A stretch of DNA of 64,000 nucleotides from Caulobacter segnis (GCF_019931575.1 NZ_CP082923.1:3782001-3846000); one strand, 5' to 3'; counted from the stretch's first letter, positions 9,603-19,231 are shown. The notes: a model not told the origin generated them from the letters alone. Made by a program: numbers and translations.

Positions 9603-12600
9603 ATGACCGGTCCCACGCGGCGCGACGCCCTTTCGGGGGCGGCGGCCCTGGCGGCCTGCCTGACGGCCGGCTCCGGTCGCGCCGCGGCGGCCGTCCCCGC
9701 GCCTGGTGCCCTGACCAGCGAGCACGCCGGCGGGCCGATCGGCCTGGAGACGCCCAGCCCTCGCCTGGCCTGGCGACCGCCCGTGGCGCGCCAGAGCGCC
9801 TGGCGCGCGCAGGTCGCCGCCTCGGAGGCCGACCTGCTGGCCGGACGCCTGACCTGGGACAGCGGCAAGGTCGCCGACGCCGCTGCGGTAGAAGCCGTCT
9901 ACGGCGGTCCTCCCCTGCCCTCTCGGGCTCGGCGCGTCTGGCGCGTGCGGCTGTGGGACGGCGACGGCCGCCCCGGCGCCTGGAGCGCGCCGGCCAGTTT
10001 CGAGATGAGCCTGCTGGCGCCCAAGGACTGGGGCGACGCCGCCTGGATCGGCCGCCGCCTCGCGCCGCCGCGCGGCTGGGCCGACCTGACGCTGACGATC
10101 GACTTCACGCTGAAGGGCCGGTTCTTCGACGTCCTGTTCCGGGCCCGCCCCGAGGGCAAGACCTATGGCGAGGCCTACGCCCTGCGGGTCGGCGAGGTCG
10201 ATGGCGCGCCGTCCCTGATGCTGCAGGTTAGGCAGTACCCGGGCGGCGCCAGCCCGCAGGTCAAGCTGAGGCGCCTGCAGGTCTGGCCGCTGCCGCCCGC
10301 CCTCGCGGCCCTGAAGGGCCAGCGCCGCCGCCTGACCGTCGAGGCGCATGGAACGGCCCTGCGCTTCAGCCTGGACGGCGTCCTGGTCGGCGCGCTGGAC
10401 GATGCGACCCAGGCCGAAGGAACCTTCGGCTTTCTGGCCCCGGAGGCCGAGGCCGCCGTCCTCCACGCCGTGACCTTGCAGGCGCCCGACCGACCCGGCT
10501 TCGCGAGCCGGTTCGAGGACGGCGACAATCCGCTGACCGGTGGCGACGTCGGCGAGGATGGCCTGATCCTGGCCTCGGGCGTGCCTGGCAAGGACCTCGT
10601 CATCCCGCTGGCCCATCCCGCGCCGCTGCTGCGCCGGGCTTTCGCCGTGAAGGGCGACATCGTCCGCGCCCGCCTCTACGTCGCCGCCGGCGGCTTCGCG
10701 GCGGTCAGCCTGAACGGCGCGGCCGTCGGCGAGAGCGCCATCGCCACCGGCTGGACGGCCTATGACAAGCGCGTGCTCTACCAGGCCCACGACGTCACCG
10801 CCCTGCTGAAGGCCGGCGACAACGTCCTGGCCGCCGAGCTGGCGCGCGGCTGGTACGGGATCGCCGAGCCCAACGAGTGGTACTTCCACAAGGCGCCCTG
10901 GACCGCCGAGCCGGTGCTGAAGGCGCGGCTGGAGATCGTCCTGACCGACGGTTCGACGCAGGTGCTGACCACGAACGAGACCTGGCGGGCCGCCGACGGC
11001 CCGTGCTTGTGGGATTCGATCTACGCGGGCGAGCGCCGCGACGCCCGGCGCGAGCCGTCGGGCTGGCGCGAGAGCGGCTTCGACGACCGCGCCTGGGACA
11101 AGGCCCTGATCGCCAAGGGACCGGCGGGCCGCCTGGTCGCCGCCACGCACGAGCCCATCGCCCCGGTCGCCCGCCACGCGGCGGTGTCGGTCAAGGAAGT
11201 GAAGCCCGGCGTCTGGCTGTTCGACTTCGGCCGCATCCGCACCGGCGTTCCCGAACTGGCCGTCACCGGCCCCGCCGGCCGCACCGTCTCGATGGCGCTG
11301 GCCGAGAAGCTGCGCAAGGACGGCGCGATCCAGGTCGCCAGCGGCCTGATCGACGCCCAGCTGATGACCTGGCGCTACACCCTGGCCGGCAAGGGGCGCG
11401 AGACCTGGCGGCCGGCCTTCGGCTATGGCGGCTTCCGCTATGTCCAGGTCTGGGGCCTGGACGGGACGCCGGCGCCCGACACGGTCGCGGCGATCGAGAT
11501 CCATTCGGCCGTCGCCTCGATCGGCCGGTTCGAATGCGCCGATCCCCTGGTCAACCAGATCCACGACGCCGCGCGCCAGGGCCTGCTGAACAACATGCAC
11601 GCGGCGCAGACCGACACGCCCAGCCTCGAAAAGAACGGCTGGACCGGCGACGCCCAGGCCTCGTCGGCCGCCGCCACCGTCAACTTCGACGTGGTCCGCA
11701 CCTGGGAGAAGTGGCTAGGCGACTTCGTCGACGCCCAGGCGGCCAGCGGCGAGCTGCCCGAGATCGTGCCCTCCACGCCCTATTACGGCTTCGAGGACAC
11801 GCCGGGCTGGAACTATGTCTGGGGGCCGACCCCGGCCTGGGACGTAGCGGCCTTCGTCCTACCGGAGGAGCTGGAACTGCGGTTCGGAACACGCGCCGCC
11901 GAGCCCGTCCGCGCCCTGCAGAAGCGCCTGGCCACCTACACCGCGCGGTTCCTGAAGGCGCCTGACTACCGCTACGACCACGGCCTGGGCGAGTACGCCG
12001 CCGCCGGCCCGACCGGACCGGTCGACGCGACCTCGACGGCCTATGTCTTCCACATGTTGAAGGCCACGGGCCAGGCCGAGTTGGCCGCCAAGATCCGCGC
12101 CGCCTACAACGCCCGCTACTGGGACGCGGCCAGGCGGCGCTACGTCGCCCCGCCGGAGGGCGGCAAGCCCGCGCCGTACTGCCAGACCATGAACGTGCTG
12201 CCCGTGGCCCTGGGCCTCGTCCCGGACGGCCAGGCCAAGGCGGTGATCGCTGGCCTGGCCGCCGACATCGCCGACAAGGGCCACCGCCTCGACGTCGGGG
12301 TCTACGCCCTGCGCTACCTGCCGCTGCTGCTCAGCGACCACGGCCACGGCCACGTCGTGTGGAAGGTCGTCACCCGCACCGACGAGCCCGGCTGGGGCTT
12401 CTGGCTGAAGAACGACATCCGCAGCATGCCCGAGGGCTGGGGCCTGGGATCGCGGTCGTGGAACCACCACTACTTCGCCTCGATCAGCAGCTGGTTCTAC
12501 GAAGGGCTGGCGGGCCTTCGGCCGGCCGCGCCGGGCTATGCGCGCCTTCGGGTGCGGCCGGTCATGCCGGCGGGGCTCGCCAGCGCCGCCGCGACCCAGA

Positions 12601-12842
12601 TGACGCCGCGCGGCGAAGCCAGTTCGCGCTGGACGCGCGGGGCCGATGGCGGAGTCACCCTTACGGTCGGCGTCCCGGGCGCCTGCGAGGCGGACATCTG
12701 GCTGCCGAACGGCGGGCGTCGCCTGACCCGTCCGCCGCCGGGCGCCCTCTGGCGCGGCCCGCGCGACGCCCACGCCGTCTATCGCGTCGGACCGGGATCC
12801 TGGACCTTCGAGATCGTCGGGGCTCAGGCGTCAGCCTTGTGA
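9603..12842 (+). CDS. GH78 alpha-L-rhamnosidase, exported
   Basis: 1079 residues. A Tat-like signal (TRRDALSGAAALAACL) precedes the mature protein. An N-terminal Ig-like domain (about residues 35-140) is followed by a beta-sandwich insert (about 150-300), the Bac_rhamnosid_N region, and the (alpha/alpha)6 catalytic domain. That domain has DTPSLEKNGWTGDAQ at about residue 671, the equivalent of the family's acidic catalytic loop, and a SMPEGWGLGSRSWNHHYF segment near residue 940. The C-terminal beta domain has YARLRVRP. It removes terminal L-rhamnose from plant glycosides such as flavonoid rutinosides or rhamnogalacturonan pieces. Family assignment is firm; the substrate is inferred. Confidence 0.92.
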   Translation: MTGPTRRDALSGAAALAACLTAGSGRAAAAVPAPGALTSEHAGGPIGLETPSPRLAWRPPVARQSAWRAQVAASEADLLAGRLTWDSGKVADAAAVEAVYGGPPLPSRARRVWRVRLWDGDGRPGAWSAPASFEMSLLAPKDWGDAAWIGRRLAPPRGWADLTLTIDFTLKGRFFDVLFRARPEGKTYGEAYALRVGEVDGAPSLMLQVRQYPGGASPQVKLRRLQVWPLPPALAALKGQRRRLTVEAHGTALRFSLDGVLVGALDDATQAEGTFGFLAPEAEAAVLHAVTLQAPDRPGFASRFEDGDNPLTGGDVGEDGLILASGVPGKDLVIPLAHPAPLLRRAFAVKGDIVRARLYVAAGGFAAVSLNGAAVGESAIATGWTAYDKRVLYQAHDVTALLKAGDNVLAAELARGWYGIAEPNEWYFHKAPWTAEPVLKARLEIVLTDGSTQVLTTNETWRAADGPCLWDSIYAGERRDARREPSGWRESGFDDRAWDKALIAKGPAGRLVAATHEPIAPVARHAAVSVKEVKPGVWLFDFGRIRTGVPELAVTGPAGRTVSMALAEKLRKDGAIQVASGLIDAQLMTWRYTLAGKGRETWRPAFGYGGFRYVQVWGLDGTPAPDTVAAIEIHSAVASIGRFECADPLVNQIHDAARQGLLNNMHAAQTDTPSLEKNGWTGDAQASSAAATVNFDVVRTWEKWLGDFVDAQAASGELPEIVPSTPYYGFEDTPGWNYVWGPTPAWDVAAFVLPEELELRFGTRAAEPVRALQKRLATYTARFLKAPDYRYDHGLGEYAAAGPTGPVDATSTAYVFHMLKATGQAELAAKIRAAYNARYWDAARRRYVAPPEGGKPAPYCQTMNVLPVALGLVPDGQAKAVIAGLAADIADKGHRLDVGVYALRYLPLLLSDHGHGHVVWKVVTRTDEPGWGFWLKNDIRSMPEGWGLGSRSWNHHYFASISSWFYEGLAGLRPAAPGYARLRVRPVMPAGLASAAATQMTPRGEASSRWTRGADGGVTLTVGVPGACEADIWLPNGGRRLTRPPPGALWRGPRDAHAVYRVGPGSWTFEIVGAQASAL

Positions 12843-12874
12843 TCAGGCCTGAAAACCCTTACGCCACGGGACAT

Positions 12875-12959
12875 GGGGACGTGGCGGAATCGGTAGACGC
12901 GCCGGACTTAAAATCCGTTGGAGCAATCCGTGTGGGTTCGAGTCCCACCGTCCCTACCA
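12875..12959 (+). tRNA. tRNA-Leu (UAA anticodon), CCA encoded
   Basis: The acceptor arm ggggacg pairs with cgtccct (one G-U), followed by discriminator A and an encoded CCA. The D-arm contains tggcggaatcggtagac, the anticodon loop is CTTAAAA (anticodon TAA), and there is a long variable arm (ggagcaatccg) and T-loop ttcgagt. The long variable arm and anticodon identify a class II leucine tRNA reading UUA/UUG. Confidence 0.95.
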
Positions 12960-13007
12960 TCGGGCTCCACCTTTGGCGTTAGACGTCGCCCGACTTCCCG
13001 TCATTCG

Positions 13008-13040
13008 GGAATAAACATTCCGTGGAGGAATAAACGTTTC
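13008..13040. promoter_or_regulatory. Tandem GGAATAAACRTT repeats upstream of XRE gene
   Basis: GGAATAAACATTCC (13008-13021, itself an inverted repeat GGAAT/ATTCC) and GGAATAAACGTTTC (13027-13040) lie 19 bp apart, about 113 bp upstream of the XRE regulator. They are AT-rich in a GC-rich intergenic region. They are plausibly operators for autoregulation (inference). Confidence 0.45.
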
Positions 13041-13152
13041 TCGGGGCGTCGACTCCCCCCAGGATCACGGCCGCGTCTCGCAGGGCGAACACCGTTCTCG
13101 CGCGGCGGCTCGATGAGCTACCTCCCCACCCGTTGCGTTCGAGTATCTGACC

Positions 13153-13551
13153 ATGGCCGAAGACAAGACCCCTGATCCCGTCGACATTCACGTGGGTCGC
13201 CGCCTGCGTATGCGCCGCAAGGATCTGGGCTATTCCCAGCAAGCCCTGGCGGACGCCCTGGGCCTGACGTTCCAGCAGGTCCAGAAGTACGAGGGCGGCA
13301 GCAACCGCATCAGCGCCAGCAAGCTGCACGCCACGGCCATGTTCCTGAAGACGCCGATCGGCTTCTTCTTCGAGGGCCTGGACGATCCGGAAGGGCTGGA
13401 CACCACCGCCGCCGACCTGGCCAACGAGATGGCCGACTTCTGGTCGCTGCCCGGCGCCCCCGACCTGGCCCGCGCCTTCACGACCATCCAGTCGGCCGGC
13501 ATGCGCAAGCATCTGGTCGACCTGGCGCGCGCGGTGGCCGGCGAGGAGTAG
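13153..13551 (+). CDS. XRE family helix-turn-helix regulator
   Basis: 132 residues. A Cro/CI-type HTH occupies about residues 13-68 (GRRLRMRRKDLGYSQQALAD, then LTFQQVQKYEGGSNRISASK). An alpha-helical C-terminal part follows (FFFEGL, MRKHLVDLARAV). It resembles the conserved alphaproteobacterial XRE regulators of the PraR type that act in biofilm or quorum-related control, but that likeness is from memory. It is monocistronic, convergent with the cinA-like gene. Possible self-operators lie at 13008-13040. Confidence 0.9.
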   Translation: MAEDKTPDPVDIHVGRRLRMRRKDLGYSQQALADALGLTFQQVQKYEGGSNRISASKLHATAMFLKTPIGFFFEGLDDPEGLDTTAADLANEMADFWSLPGAPDLARAFTTIQSAGMRKHLVDLARAVAGEE

Positions 13552-13567
13552 CGCCCGCTTTCCGGGG

Positions 13568-14332
13568 TCAGGCCGGATCGGCCAGCAGCTCGATATTGGC
13601 GGCCCCGGCTTCGGCCAGGGCCGAGATCAGCTCGCCGACGGCCGCGTCCAGCTCCGCGGCGTCGCGACCGCGCAGCACCAGGTTGGCGCCGTAGACATCC
13701 GGAGGGCTGAAGAACGGATAGCTGCCCAGCGACATGTCCGGATGGGCCTTGGCCACCGCCTCCAGCGGCGCGGCGATCGTGCCCTCGCCCGTACCCGTGA
13801 CGCGGACGGTCTTGCTCAGCACCACCGCGCCCGTGCGCAGGCGAGGACCCACGTCCTCCAGCATGCCGCGCATGATCGCCGGCACGCCCGCCAGGACGAA
13901 GACGTTGTCCTTCTGAAAGCCGGGAGGGCCCTGCACCGGGTTCTTCACCAGGCTGCCGCCTTCCGGCACGTGGGCCATGCGGCGGCGGGCGGCGTTCGGC
14001 TCGCCCCAGCGCTCGCGCAGCATGGCCATGATCTCGGGGTGCTCGGGCGCCGTGACCCCGAAGGCCTTGGCGATCGAGTCGGCGGTGATGTCGTCGTGGG
14101 TCGGGCCGATGCCGCCGGTGGTGATGACGTAGTCGTAGCGGGTCCGCAGGGCGTTGACCGCGTCGATGATCTCCTGCTCGACGTCGGGCACCACCCGCGC
14201 CTCGCACAGGTCAACGCCGTAGGTCGCCAGGTACCTGGCGATGGCCGCCAGGTTCACGTCCTGGGTGCGACCCGACAGGATCTCGTCGCCGATGATCATC
14301 ACGGCGGCTGTCACGCGCTCGCTGGTGGTCAT
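13568..14332 (-). CDS. CinA-type competence/damage-inducible protein, MoCF domain
   Basis: 254 residues covering the MoCF/MoaB-MogA-like domain found at the N-terminus of Cin[18 protein letters not shown] at residues 11-27 and [14 protein letters not shown] near residue 75. The C-terminal nicotinamide-nucleotide amidase domain of full-length CinA is absent, so deamidase activity is not expected. MoCF-only proteins of this kind are annotated as molybdopterin-binding proteins. It is divergent from sfsA with a 52-bp gap. Confidence 0.88.
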   Translation of the reverse strand: MTTSERVTAAVMIIGDEILSGRTQDVNLAAIARYLATYGVDLCEARVVPDVEQEIIDAVNALRTRYDYVITTGGIGPTHDDITADSIAKAFGVTAPEHPEIMAMLRERWGEPNAARRRMAHVPEGGSLVKNPVQGPPGFQKDNVFVLAGVPAIMRGMLEDVGPRLRTGAVVLSKTVRVTGTGEGTIAAPLEAVAKAHPDMSLGSYPFFSPPDVYGANLVLRGRDAAELDAAVGELISALAEAGAANIELLADPA

Positions 14333-14384
14333 CCGTTCAATCCCTTACATCGCCAGTGTTCCCGCCCTCCGACTTAGGCCCCGC

Positions 14385-15104
14385 ATGCTGCTCCCGCAAC
14401 CGCTGATCCACGGCCGGCTGGTCAGTCGCTACAAGCGCTTCTTCGCCGACCTCATGCTGGACGACGGACGCGCGATCACCGCCCATTGCCCCAATCCCGG
14501 CGCCATGCTGGGCGTCAGGGATCCGGGCCAGGGCGCCTGGGTGTCATGGTCGGACGATCCCAAGCGCAAGCTGGCCTACACCCTGCAATACGTGGAGCAG
14601 GGCAACGCCCTGGTCGGCATCAACACCCTGCTGCCCAATCGGCTGGTCGCCGAGGCCCTGGCGGCCGACGCCCTTCCCGAGCTCTCCGGCTACGCGACGA
14701 TCTGCCCGGAGGTGAAGTACGCGCAGGCCAGCCGGGTCGACTTCCTGCTGACCCATCCCGACCGGCCGCCCTGCTGGCTGGAGGTCAAGAACTGCCACTT
14801 CTCGCGCACGCCGGGCCTGGCCGAGTTCCCCGACTGCAAGGCCGAGCGCTCGACCCGGCACCTCTCCGATCTGGCCGCCCAAGTCGCCGAGGGCCACCGC
14901 GCCGTGGTGCTGTTCGTCGTCCAGCGCGAGGACTGCGAGACCTTCAGCGCCTGCGCCGACCTGGACCCGAAGTTCGCGGCCGGCCTGGACGCGGCGGCCC
15001 AGGCCGGGGTGGAGGTGCTGGTCTATGCGTGCGCGACGAGCACGGAGACGGTGCGCATCGATCGCCGCATCCTGTGGACCAACGCTCACCTAACAGCGAT
15101 TTAA
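14385..15104 (+). CDS. sfsA: SfsA family protein (sugar fermentation stimulation homolog)
   Basis: 239 residues with typical SfsA features: [51 protein letters not shown] and [11 protein letters not shown]. The family has an OB-fold plus a nuclease-like domain; its name comes from an E. coli maltose phenotype and its biochemical role is unresolved. The ATG at 14385 gives the family-normal N-terminus ([19 protein letters not shown]); the 48 in-frame codons upstream would overlap the divergent cinA-like gene. Confidence 0.93.
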   Translation: MLLPQPLIHGRLVSRYKRFFADLMLDDGRAITAHCPNPGAMLGVRDPGQGAWVSWSDDPKRKLAYTLQYVEQGNALVGINTLLPNRLVAEALAADALPELSGYATICPEVKYAQASRVDFLLTHPDRPPCWLEVKNCHFSRTPGLAEFPDCKAERSTRHLSDLAAQVAEGHRAVVLFVVQREDCETFSACADLDPKFAAGLDAAAQAGVEVLVYACATSTETVRIDRRILWTNAHLTAI

Positions 15105-15174
15105 GCTGCAATCGGCGCGCCTTCGGTTACCTCTTCGCACGCTCGAAAAAGGCTGGCGCACCGAGGGGGATCGC

Positions 15175-15561
15175 ATGAAGAGGACCGTCCTGGCGCTGAC
15201 CGCTCTGGCGCTGGTCTTGTCGGGCTGTGGACGGAGCGATCCGACCAAGCCGGAGAGCGGCTTCATGACCGGCCTGCGGGCCGTGTTCGCGTTCAAGGCC
15301 TGCACCGGCGAACTCGAGGAACGCTTCGACCTCAAGCATGTCGGCAGCATCAATTCCGACGACATGGACCCGATACCGGTTGGCCGGCCGGGCGAGTGGG
15401 ACGTGAAGTTCACCGCCGACATCACCGAGAAACCCACCGGCCGGGTCACCCGCTACAAGGGCGTCTGCCACGTGCGGCGCGACAAGCCGACCTCGCTGGA
15501 CGCGACCTTCATCAAGGAAATCCGCCCCGCCGACGGCGTCGTGCGACGCATCACCCCATAG
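15175..15561 (+). CDS. Small conserved lipoprotein
   Basis: 128 residues. A lipoprotein signal peptide with lipobox LSGC ends at Cys 18, and GAGGGGAT lies just upstream of the ATG. The mature domain has two cysteines (KACTGEL, GVCHVRR) and a beta-rich pattern (WDVKFTADITEKPTGRVTRY). I do not recognise a characterised family. It sits between sfsA and map on the same strand, 101 bp before map, and may be independently transcribed. Confidence 0.8.
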   Translation: MKRTVLALTALALVLSGCGRSDPTKPESGFMTGLRAVFAFKACTGELEERFDLKHVGSINSDDMDPIPVGRPGEWDVKFTADITEKPTGRVTRYKGVCHVRRDKPTSLDATFIKEIRPADGVVRRITP

Positions 15562-15662
15562 CAAAAGGCGTCGAAGGGAGGTCAGGGGTTGAAATCCGTG
15601 CTAGGATCAGCAGATACGCCCCGACCCTATCGCCGCCTCGCGGCGGCGCCGCCGAGTAGAGC

Positions 15663-16493
15663 ATGACCTTGGACAACACCCTCGAGATCGAAGCCGAGAC
15701 CCGCACGGGCCAGATCAAGATCCACAAGGCCGAGGACTTCGAGGGCATGCGCAAGGCCGGCAAGCTGGCCGCCGAGTGCCTGGACATCCTGGTCCCGCAC
15801 GTCCAGCCGGGCGTCTCGTCCGACGAGCTGGACCGCCTGGCCCGCGAGTTCATCCTGGACCACGGCGCCCTGCCCGCCTGCCTCTATTATCGCGGCTATC
15901 CCAAGACGGTCTGCATCTCGCGCAACCACGTGGTCTGCCACGGCATCCCGGGCGACTGGAACGTGCGCGAGGGCGACATCGTCAATATCGACGTCACCGT
16001 CATCGTCGACGGCTGGCATGGCGACACCTCGCGGATGTACGGCGTCGGCGAGGTGGGCCCGCGCGCCCGCCGCCTGGTCGAGATCACCTATGAGGGTATG
16101 AAGCGCGGCCTGGACGCGGTGAAGCCGGGCGCGACCCTGGGCGATATCGGCCACGCCATCCAGAGCTACGTCGAGGCCCAGCGCTGCTCGGTGGTCCGCG
16201 ACTTCTGCGGCCACGGCCTGGGCAAGGTGTTCCACGACGCCCCGAACATCCTGCACTTCGGCCGCCCCGGCCAGGGCGCAGTGCTGAAGCCTGGCATGTT
16301 CTTCACCGTCGAGCCGATGGTGAACCTGGGCAAGCCGGCGGTGAAGGTGCTGAACGACGGCTGGACCGCCGTGACCCGCGACAAGTCGCTGTCGGCCCAG
16401 TGCGAGCACTCGATCGGCGTGACGGAAGACGGCTACGAGGTCTTCACGGCCTCGCCGGCCGGCCTGTTCCAGCCGGCGATCCTGGGCGGCTAG
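15663..16493 (+). CDS. map: Methionine aminopeptidase, type I
   Basis: 276 residues; removes the N-terminal Met from nascent proteins. The dinuclear-metal ligands are recognisable: the Asp pair in NIDVTVIVDGWHGDTSRM, His in FCGHGLGKVFH, Glu in FFTVEPMVNLG, and Glu in the C-terminal EHSIGVTEDGYEVF. Length and lack of a zinc-finger extension fit bacterial type Ia enzymes. Its 3' end overlaps the convergent msrQ gene by 50 bp. Confidence 0.96.
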   Translation: MTLDNTLEIEAETRTGQIKIHKAEDFEGMRKAGKLAAECLDILVPHVQPGVSSDELDRLAREFILDHGALPACLYYRGYPKTVCISRNHVVCHGIPGDWNVREGDIVNIDVTVIVDGWHGDTSRMYGVGEVGPRARRLVEITYEGMKRGLDAVKPGATLGDIGHAIQSYVEAQRCSVVRDFCGHGLGKVFHDAPNILHFGRPGQGAVLKPGMFFTVEPMVNLGKPAVKVLNDGWTAVTRDKSLSAQCEHSIGVTEDGYEVFTASPAGLFQPAILGG

Positions 16494-17106
16494 CCCACGC
16501 GTCCCACGCCCGCCACCCCATCAGGACGACGAACACCGCCCCATAGATCAGCGGCGGCCGGTGGTCGGCCTTGACCAGCAGGTAATAGTGGACGACCCCC
16601 AGCGGGACGATCACGTAGATCAGCCGGTGCAGCCGGCTCCATGCCGCGCGGCCCAGGCGGATGACCCAGCCATTGGTCGAGGTCACGGCCAGCGGGATCA
16701 GCAACAGAAAGCCCGCCATCCCCAGGGTGATGAAGGGCCGCTTCAGGATGTCCTTCCACAGCTGCCTGAAGTCGAAGAACAGGTCGACGCCCACATAGCT
16801 GACGAGATGCAGCACGATGTAGCTGAAGGCGAACAGGCCGATGGTCCGTCGGAAGCGGACCAGCCTGGGCGCCTTCAGGATCCGCGCGGCCGGGGTGATG
16901 GCCAGGCCGACCAGCAGCAGGCGCAGGCCCCAGACGCCCAGCTGGCGGATCAGCTTCTCGATCGGATTGGCGCCCAGCTCGCCCGCGTAGCCCTTCCAGG
17001 CCAGCCAGACGATCGGCGCGAAACAGGCCAGCCAGACCAGGGCGTAGACGAGGCTGTCCCGGAGCTTGGAGGGGCGCTTGCTCTTCCCCTTCTGGGCGGA
17101 AGCCAT
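16444..17106 (-). CDS. msrQ: MsrQ, heme-binding membrane subunit of periplasmic methionine sulfoxide reductase
   Basis: 220 residues with about six transmembrane helices (ferric-reductase-like fold). Histidines in SYIVLHLVSYVGVD and VPLGVVHYYLLVKADHRPP are in family-typical positions. It passes quinone/flavin electrons to MsrP. The ATG at 17106 overlaps the msrP stop (ATGA), giving the normal msrP-msrQ order. A start at 17154 would lie inside msrP. The last 17 codons overlap the convergent map gene. Confidence 0.93.
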   Translation of the reverse strand: MASAQKGKSKRPSKLRDSLVYALVWLACFAPIVWLAWKGYAGELGANPIEKLIRQLGVWGLRLLLVGLAITPAARILKAPRLVRFRRTIGLFAFSYIVLHLVSYVGVDLFFDFRQLWKDILKRPFITLGMAGFLLLIPLAVTSTNGWVIRLGRAAWSRLHRLIYVIVPLGVVHYYLLVKADHRPPLIYGAVFVVLMGWRAWDAWASRPGSPAGTGRPARP

Positions 17107-18026
17107 CAATAGAACTTCTTCAGGTCCATGCCGCGATAGAGGTCGGCGACCCACTCGCCATAGCCGTTAAACGGCAGGGTGTCGCGGCGGCGGAACTCGC
17201 CGATGCGGCGCTCGGTGGCCTGGGACCAGCGGGGATGGTCCACGGCCGGATTGACGTTGGAATAGAAGCCATACTCGCGCGGCGCCAGCTTGTTCCAGGC
17301 GGTGACCGGCTGGCTCTCGACCAGGCTGATCCGCACGATCGACTTGATGCCCTTGAAGCCGTACTTCCAAGGCACGACGAGGCGCAGCGGCGCGCCGTTC
17401 TGGTTGGGCAGGACGTCGCCGTACAGGCCGACCGCCATCAGGGTCAGCGGGTGCATGGCCTCGTCGATGCGCAGGCCCTCGCGATAGGGCCAGTCCAGGG
17501 TGTTCCAGCCCTGGCCGGGCATTTCCGACGGCCGCATCACCGTCTCGAAGGCCACGAACTTGGCCTTCGAGGTCGGCTTGACCGAGGCCAGCAAGTCCTT
17601 CAGCGGGAAGCCGACCCACGGAATGACCATCGACCAGCCCTCGACGCAGCGCATGCGGTAGATGCGCTCCTCGAGCCTGTTCCCCTTGATCAGGTCCTCG
17701 ATGCCGACCGTGCGCGGAGCCTCGCAGGCGCCGTCGATGCGGACGGTCCAGGGACGCGGCTTGAAGCGGCCCGAGTTCTCGGCCGGATCGCCCTTGTCGA
17801 CGCCGAATTCGTAGAAGTTGTTGTAGCTGGTGATGTCGTCCTTCGGGGTCGCCTTCTCGGTGGTCGAGAAGCCCTTGGTGAAGGACAGCTCTGCCCGCGC
17901 CTGGCCCGCCGCCGCCCCGGCCAGGCCCACGCCCGCCAGGCCCGTCATCAGCGTCCGGCGCTTCAGATAGAGCCCCTGGTCGGTGACGTCGTTGTCGGTC
18001 AGGTCGGGGGCGTGGCGGATCAGCAT
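17106..18026 (-). CDS. msrP: MsrP, periplasmic molybdoenzyme methionine sulfoxide reductase
   Basis: 306 residues of the sulfite-oxidase-like fold. A Tat signal is present ([18 protein letters not shown], after an N-terminal extension typical of the family). The molybdenum-ligating cysteine is in [15 protein letters not shown], and [17 protein letters not shown] and [15 protein letters not shown] are characteristic. It repairs oxidised methionines in envelope proteins, with electrons from MsrQ encoded by the overlapping downstream gene. Confidence 0.95.
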   Translation of the reverse strand: MLIRHAPDLTDNDVTDQGLYLKRRTLMTGLAGVGLAGAAAGQARAELSFTKGFSTTEKATPKDDITSYNNFYEFGVDKGDPAENSGRFKPRPWTVRIDGACEAPRTVGIEDLIKGNRLEERIYRMRCVEGWSMVIPWVGFPLKDLLASVKPTSKAKFVAFETVMRPSEMPGQGWNTLDWPYREGLRIDEAMHPLTLMAVGLYGDVLPNQNGAPLRLVVPWKYGFKGIKSIVRISLVESQPVTAWNKLAPREYGFYSNVNPAVDHPRWSQATERRIGEFRRRDTLPFNGYGEWVADLYRGMDLKKFY

Positions 18027-18100
18027 GGGGCGGCTCTCCGAGGGCGGCGTTCAATACGGATACGAACCGCGCCGCCCCTTGGTTACGTCGGGCGCGAAAT

Positions 18101-18763
18101 TCAGTTCGGCCCCTTCATTGGCCGCGGCGTCGGAGCGTAGACGCGTGACAGGCCGTCGGCCAGTTGCGCGCGTTCCTGCGGGGACAGCGTGGCGGTGAAC
18201 GCCGCCAGCGCCGCCTCGACATTGCCCCGCGCCTGCAGCTCCAGGCTCCGGGCCGACGCCAGCCGCCGGGACACCTCGCCCGCGTCGTAGCCAGGAGAGA
18301 CCAGGGCGTCCAGGGCCGCCTGCCGATCGGCGCGGGCCTGCTGGGTCAGGGGCCTGTTGCGCTTGTTGGCCTCGTTCAGCGCCTTGCGGAACGCCTGCCG
18401 CCGATCGGGCGACAGCGCGTCGGCCGCCGAGATCAGGGCCGGCCGTGGCGGCGCGGGCTGCGGAGCGGCCTCGGCGGGCGGGGCGGCCACAGGCGTCGGC
18501 GGACGCGCGATGACCGGCGCCGATGGCGCGTGGACGGCGGGACGGCGTGTCGACCTCGGCGGCGCTTCGGACGGGGCGACCGGCGCCGGGGGCGCGGCGA
18601 CCAGCGGCGGCGCGGCGACCACGATCGGACGCGGCGGCGCCGGCGCGGGCGGCGGCGGAGTCGTCAGCCGCATATAGGCCATGCCCGCCACCCCGCCGAT
18701 CAGGAAGACGTTGACCGCCGCCGAGACAGCCAGGGCGATCGCCCACGGGCGCGAGGTCGTCAT
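18101..18763 (-). CDS. Periplasmic heavy-metal-sensor-like (CnrX/Spy-type) protein
   Basis: 220 residues. An N-terminal membrane anchor (about 8-30) is followed by a long Pro/Ala-rich linker (about 35-115) and a C-terminal helical domain. That domain has ALSPDRRQAFRKALNEAN and LSPQERAQLADGL, the paired-helix pattern of the Metal_resist/CnrX/Spy fold (PF13801-like). In CnrYXH-type systems such proteins sense metals or stress in the periplasm and act on the anti-sigma factor. Its start overlaps the upstream anti-sigma-like gene (ATGA), consistent with that role. Direct metal binding is not evident from the sequence. Confidence 0.8.
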   Translation of the reverse strand: MTTSRPWAIALAVSAAVNVFLIGGVAGMAYMRLTTPPPPAPAPPRPIVVAAPPLVAAPPAPVAPSEAPPRSTRRPAVHAPSAPVIARPPTPVAAPPAEAAPQPAPPRPALISAADALSPDRRQAFRKALNEANKRNRPLTQQARADRQAALDALVSPGYDAGEVSRRLASARSLELQARGNVEAALAAFTATLSPQERAQLADGLSRVYAPTPRPMKGPN

Positions 18764-19203
18764 AGCTCGGAAGGCTCCGCGATGGCGTCCTGCAGCGCCG
18801 CCGAGGTGTCGACGGCCGTGACGACGGACTCGGACCCGACCGGCGCGGCGACCTCGGCCGGCCGGCCGATCGCCACGCCCACGGCCACGCCAGCCAGGGC
18901 GGCGGCCGACAGGCCCAGGGCCGCGCCGACCCCGGCGATCCAGCGCCGCGCCTGGCCGGTCGGTCGGGGCGCGGCGGCGATCAGCCGACCCAGCAGGGCC
19001 GCGTCCGGCGCGGGGGCTGGCGCCAGGTCCAGCAGGCGGTCCAGCTGAGCGGCGGCGGCCAGCACCGGCGACAGGCGCTCGGCATGGGCGGCCAAGAGGG
19101 CGCGCGCGGCCTCGCGCTCGCCTTCGGGCCAGCGGGCGATTTCGCCGCCATAGCTCTCGGCCAGGGCCTCGAACCGCCCAATGGACATTTCTGGCGTCAT
19201 CAT
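18760..19203 (-). CDS. Putative membrane anti-sigma factor
   Basis: 147 residues. The N-terminal helical region (RFEALAESYGGEIARWPEGE, about 10-60) is followed by one transmembrane helix (about 90-112) and a short periplasmic tail. It is encoded between an ECF sigma gene and a CnrX-like gene with an ATGA overlap, the position and topology of an anti-sigma factor. No zinc-anti-sigma HxxxCxxC motif is present. The ATG at 19203 is chosen because GGAGG lies 7 bases upstream. Anti-sigma function is inferred from position and topology. Confidence 0.7.
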   Translation of the reverse strand: MMTPEMSIGRFEALAESYGGEIARWPEGEREAARALLAAHAERLSPVLAAAAQLDRLLDLAPAPAPDAALLGRLIAAAPRPTGQARRWIAGVGAALGLSAAALAGVAVGVAIGRPAEVAAPVGSESVVTAVDTSAALQDAIAEPSEL

Positions 19204-19231
19204 GCCCACGCCTCCTTCAAGACCGTTCCCA

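Noticed and set aside
9462-11600. A 712-codon minus-strand frame opposite the rhamnosidase gene
   Set aside because: Same shadow effect; GH78 domains are certain on the plus strand.
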